From: Solea solea
Lineage: Eukaryota; Chordata; Actinopteri; Pleuronectiformes; Soleidae
Direction: 5' to 3'
Length of the DNA stretch: 64,000 bases
Assembly: GCF_958295425.1 (NCBI RefSeq)
Contig: NC_081139.1
Coordinates: forward strand, 23,480,888 to 23,544,887
Within the stretch, counting starts at the first letter, position 1; each line of letters begins with the position of its first letter. The notes beneath the pieces are model-generated. The model saw only the letters and a program-made list of their open reading frames with translations, made no database searches and had not been told where the DNA came from. Positions 60,271 through 64,000 of this stretch are shown here, piece after piece. The position numbers and the translations under genes were made by a program.

Positions 60271-61099
60271 TCATTCATTATCTATTTCATTTTTATTTGC
60301 GACATTTACATATTGATGTTGCTTTCACTCCTGCTGAGTTCTCAGTTTTGTACATTTTTTTGGTCTCTGTTGTTTTCCCTCGTGGCTGACGATGTGATCC
60401 ATGTTAGCGTTTCCTCACTTTGACACTTTCCTCACCTCCTCGTCTCTGTTTTATGTTTAATATTTGTTAATCGGATGTGTAGTTGGGTGTGATGGAAGGT
60501 TGATCCTTGTTATGTTTGTATCCTGTGAAGCACTTACTGAGTTGCATTGCTTTGTATGAACGGTGAAATAAAGTCAGATTGATTGATGTGCAGTCACATA
60601 TGTCACAAATCAATGTCCTGACCTTACCATGAGTCAGAGAGAGAGGGAGGGAGGCGGAGAATCTTTTCTTTCCTATATTCAGACTGTGTTCCATCAGTTT
60701 TGCCTCATTGGCCGTAGTGTTGGTGCTGCAGGAGATGGTTGAGATGACAATGCCACAAATGGCCTGAAACTAATGTTGGCCTCTCTCACCCCACAGATTT
60801 ACAGCACTCTCCAAAGATACTGTATGTATTTTCTCTGCTTTCTCCATCATCTGCTCTCACCACTTTTCTGTTTCTCAAGAGGAGTCCTACTTTCCATCTA
60901 CCTCAGTGTTCATTTAAGTTGAGTCTGTGGTACTTGAGGATAAGTATAGCTTTTGTGTCTTTTGTGGCAGAGAGCTGCAGTGCTTTTTGACTTAGACATG
61001 TCCGTGATAGGACTTTACAGTTCGGCTCAAATGTGTTTACTAACCTTCTGAAATATTTGTTGTCCACGACAAAAAGGGCTGTAAGGCTTTAGCTACATA

Positions 61100-61200
61100 T
61101 GGCACTTTTCCATTATGCAGTTCAAGCACTACTCGGCTTGCCTCGACTTGACTCTAATATCGGTTTGGCATCAGAAAAGTGCCCTCTTGGCTGTTTTGGG
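61100..61200. repeat. Palindromic fish repeat fragment, copy 3
   Basis: Words cttttccattatgcagttca, agcactactcggcttgcctc, gacttgac relate it to 47725-48100. Confidence 0.4.
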
Positions 61201-61984
61201 GAAGTAAATGGTTTCCTTTAGAGTCTTTAGGCCTGGCTGGATTTGTTTCCTCTCAGCTTCTTTTTTGTTTTCTGTGGTAATGGTTGCCAAGCGGTTTCTC
61301 ACCTCACCTTGTATTCCCCACAGGTCACTGCAGTCTGGCAGCGATTGCATATTGTTTTTTTCTGTTTTTTCCACAACTTTTTTTTAGTTTCTTAATTTCA
61401 CAGCCAAAGCAAATTGCGTCCAGATGTCAGATTTGATAGCAGCTGGTGAGATTTGAATTTTTTCCTCTCTTTCTCTTGCTCTCTCTCTCATGTTAAAGCT
61501 TTTTATTGCCTGGATGTATAGAAACCTGATCTACACCATTGCAGTGTACAGATCAGTTATGTATAGACAATGTGGAACAACTATATGATTATCAAAGCAT
61601 CAAGTAAGCTAATTTAAAAAAAAAAAATACTGATGAAATATATGAATGACGAGGGAACCATTTATTCATTATACAATCAGGATTTTAATGTGTTTGTTTT
61701 GTTTTTGTATTATTTTTTGCTTCTTCCCTTTTACATTAATATTGTTTACTTATGGTGTAATTGTAGGGTTTTGATGTACACATGCTGATGCTTTTTATGT
61801 TTTATATATATATATATATTAGTGGCAGCTAATGGGGAGCCAAGTAATAATTAAAGGAAGAATATTTGCTGATCTGCAGACGGGGAGCATAAAGAATGAT
61901 GGGTACGGATGGGACATTGGACCCCACTCTGCTCTAATACATCCGAAAGATAGCTGGAACTGTTGAAAGTACATATACACATAT

Positions 61985-61992
<8 letters not shown>

Positions 61993-62021
<29 letters not shown>
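61993..62021. repeat. (TA)n microsatellite
   Basis: Run of about 14 TA units; another short run is at 61803-61820. Confidence 0.9.
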
Positions 62022-62022
<1 letters not shown>

Positions 62023-62139
62023 CGAATATAAAGTGGTTATTATATTTGTTATAACTGTCTCATATGTTTAAACTATTGTCAAACGAGTTCATACAATGAT
62101 GACTTAGCCTGTCAGCTCCACACAACTGTATTTATCTGT

Positions 62140-62478
62140 AAAGCATGTTTAGATCTTCCATGTGCACACACGGAGCAATGACTTTGATGTCAAAAGGTGG
62201 AAAGATGGAAGCAACAGCAACATTGTGCTAGTAAAGCGAGGCAGCTGGTTGGAGTATGACTGAAAACACAAAGAGGTTTAGACGTGTATTCCACAGTTTG
62301 ACAGAATAAATTCCTCTTGAACCCACCCTCCCCCGTGCTGCTGCTGTATACAAACACTCCCTCAGTCACACAGCATACATACCTATGTGCCATTGTTTCT
62401 GTTCATGAAGACCAAACACAGGCAGAATAATAACATCAATTACAAAAATCACCTAAAGTCACGAACTGCAGCTTTAAA
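62140..62478 (-). mobile_element. MITE-like repeat related to 9290-9600
   Basis: The right end gtcacgaactgcagctttaaa is the inverse of the MITE terminus seen at 16441. Inner words gcaacattgtgctagtaaag, gactgaaaacacaaag and gctgctgctgtatacaaac match 9350-9530. No coding frame. Confidence 0.55.
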
Positions 62479-63072
62479 GTTCAGTTGTGGAAACAAAAGC
62501 AAAAAAGGTCAATGAGTTTGCCCCACGCAGGAGATCTGGTTGTGTCCTGAAATCTAATGTGTCGGCTTTAAAGGTTGCTCCTGGCCACGTCTGAGACCCG
62601 CAAGATAAAGCACAAAATCCTCCCTGCTCCTCTCCACGGCTGCCTGTCAGAATGGAGAGTTGTGTTGCAGGCAAAGTATGGGACAGAGGAGCAACAGAGT
62701 CACATTCCCCATAGTGCACTGCTTTCAGGGCTGAGACACATCTATGCTGTGGTCGAGTACAACGTGTCTCTCACACATGCACACATAGGAGGCCCTTGAG
62801 GTTTAATCTAACCATCTGACACCTGACATGTGAAAAGTGGATACAAAAGGGTCTGTTTCTCCAACAGGGCAGCACAATTTGGCCCCCTGACACCACACAG
62901 TCCTGCTGTGTGTTTGTGAGGGTGAGTGTTTCCACGCTGTGCTGGAAAATCTGCCCTCTTGCCAACACATTGGTGAAAGGCGATTTCCGTAATCCGGGAG
63001 TGTAAGCCTTGCTGTACAAATGGGCGTAAGGGACTTTGTGTGAGTATAAGTGTGTGTACATGTGTGTGAATT

Positions 63073-63074
<2 letters not shown>

Positions 63075-63103
<29 letters not shown>
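63075..63103. repeat. (TG)n microsatellite
   Basis: Run of about 14 TG units. Confidence 0.95.
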
Positions 63104-64000
63104 CAGAAATGCCAGCAGAAAGCTGCATGTCTGTCTGGGAGACTGATAAGAGGCAGTGAAGGAGGGAGTGTAGAGAAGCAGCACAGTGCTGCAAGTATGA
63201 TGCTTCCATGACAAAGTTGCTTCTTCTTGCTTGCATTTGATAGTCTGTTATCCTCTGGTTGTGATTATGAAGTGGCTACATATTACACATGTGCACTTCA
63301 ACACATACAAGTGCACAACTGAACTGTCTACCAGCCCGGTGCCGAAGGACTTACAACACATATTATGAGGAAAGACTACTATTATAAAGAAATGATTTTA
63401 ATAAATGAAGCCATGTGGTCATGATGTCAGCCCATGTTCACACAACCATTCACCCTCACACTCACACCTACGGTCAACAGTCAATAATAGTCAATAATCA
63501 CATTTGAGATCAGATGTGCATACAAATCCAGGTGACTTTTTGCCTGTAAACAATCTCATCTTCAGCCTTGCACCGATGTCATCAACCTGCACAGTGAGAG
63601 AAATCTCACTCACCTATTTCTGAATCTTACCTCCCACTTTAATACAAAGTGGTTTTACAAGTATGACATTTTGTTGTTTTTCATGATGCATAAAAAAAAG
63701 GGTATTTGTGTATTTTGTGGTATGTGAGCTGATTTAGGGGGCAATCATGTTCAGATGTAAGACACGTGTAGTCATGGATATGAATCTTCAAATCGGAAAT
63801 GGATCAGATTGGAATCAGATTTGAACAATGTGGCTGGTAATCTGAACGTAGCCCAAGAAAGGCTGATCATAAAACTGATCAAAATACAAAAACTGTTGAA
63901 ATTGGGGTTTCCACACCTTGGTTGTCATCAAATTCAAGCACTTATCAAGGACTTTCCAGGACCAATTTCCTCAAATTCAAGCACCAAATGTGCTGACATA

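Larger units (their letters stand above)
58800..60597 (+). pseudogene. L2-like LINE with reverse transcriptase, interrupted by Repeat C
   Basis: The left part reads NYRPVLNLLYVSTVLEKMLL, then FRANHRAETALVKVVNDLTL, the N-terminal reverse transcriptase block. Repeat C copy 3 (59060-59355) follows. The frame resumes with NQGS, then MLFNVYLLPFVIRRHDKS, SHSYDDDTQLF, in which YDDD preserves the catalytic Y-x-D-D. Later frames give TNLGVILDSDFHFD-type and YHLKNITKVKQFLC residues. It ends at gaaataaagtcagattgattg (60567-60590). About 90 codons between NDLTL and QGS are missing, and several frameshifts make it dead. Confidence 0.8.
38199..64000 (-). other. cdh4: cdh4 intron 4, partial (more than 25.8 kb)
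   Basis: Sequence upstream of exon 5 in transcript sense. A minus-strand search by eye for the EC1 start (WVIPP followed by PENS/GPFP) found no candidate, so exon 4 probably lies beyond 64000. Repeats seen: Repeat C (42745-43373), RTE-like LINE (43809-44402, 48670-48955), V-SINE-like tail plus hAT-like element (45330-46294) and a MITE (46461-46824). Others are a foldback (51599-51881), degenerate hAT-like remnants (53600-54600) and L2-like LINEs (56005-56930, 58800-60597). I can assign nothing in about 38400-40250, 41000-42740, 44410-45320, 46830-47730, 49000-51590, 52210-53590, 54610-55990, 56940-57700, 57800-58790, 60600-61980 and 62480-64000, beyond microsatellites and candidate regulatory stretches. 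Confidence 0.75.

Noticed and set aside
62771..63214. 147-codon minus-strand frame as a gene
   Set aside because: Much of it is the (TG)n run read as His-Thr repeats; no splice or family evidence.
38199..64000. Exon 4 of cdh4 (start of EC1)
   Set aside because: No minus-strand WVIPP plus PENS/GPFP combination with a splice donor was found by eye. A protein-to-genome search would be decisive.

Overview
This window reads as intron-rich vertebrate DNA, almost certainly from a ray-finned (teleost) fish. It holds no prokaryotic gene layout. The only host gene I can support is a classical type I cadherin on the minus strand, seen as four internal exons with good GT/AG splice sites: 38043-38198, 30003-30147, 17016-17188 and 747-884, in transcript order. 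They join without a frame break and encode the second half of extracellular cadherin repeat EC1, all of EC2 and the EC2/EC3 linker. Residues such as [14 protein letters not shown] and [16 protein letters not shown] fit R-cadherin (cdh4) better than N-cadherin (cdh2). Exon lengths (156, 145, 173, 138 nt) follow classical cadherin exons 5-8. The gene starts beyond the right edge and ends beyond the left edge.

Everything else is intron. Intron 4 (38199 to past 64000, more than 25.8 kb), intron 5 (7.9 kb), intron 6 (12.8 kb) and intron 7 (16.1 kb) are filled with typical teleost repeats. These include an L2-like LINE with broken reverse transcriptase pieces (58800-60597 plus, 56005-56930 minus), and 3' ends of an RTE-like LINE (6001-6421, 23952-24110, 43809-44402, 48670-48955). 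They also include a Tc1/mariner transposase fragment whose catalytic Glu is Lys (33030-33440), and three deleted copies of a second Tc1-like element (about 7120, 11064 and 15955). There are several short inverted-repeat DNA transposons; two carry perfect 8-bp target-site duplications (24741-25199 and 10051-10409). tRNA-derived SINEs, telomere-like (CCCTAA-type) blocks and many dinucleotide microsatellites complete the set.

The most interesting local structures are three. One is a tandem CTAAC tract that sets four overlapping consensus branch points 15-27 nt upstream of exon 7. The second is a large foldback structure with a GC-rich nested hairpin at 51599-51881. The third is a repeat family with three copies here that carries a short basic reading frame. 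No new multi-gene system is visible. Several repeat-poor, homeodomain-site-rich intronic stretches are listed as candidate regulatory elements, but sequence alone cannot show that they are conserved.
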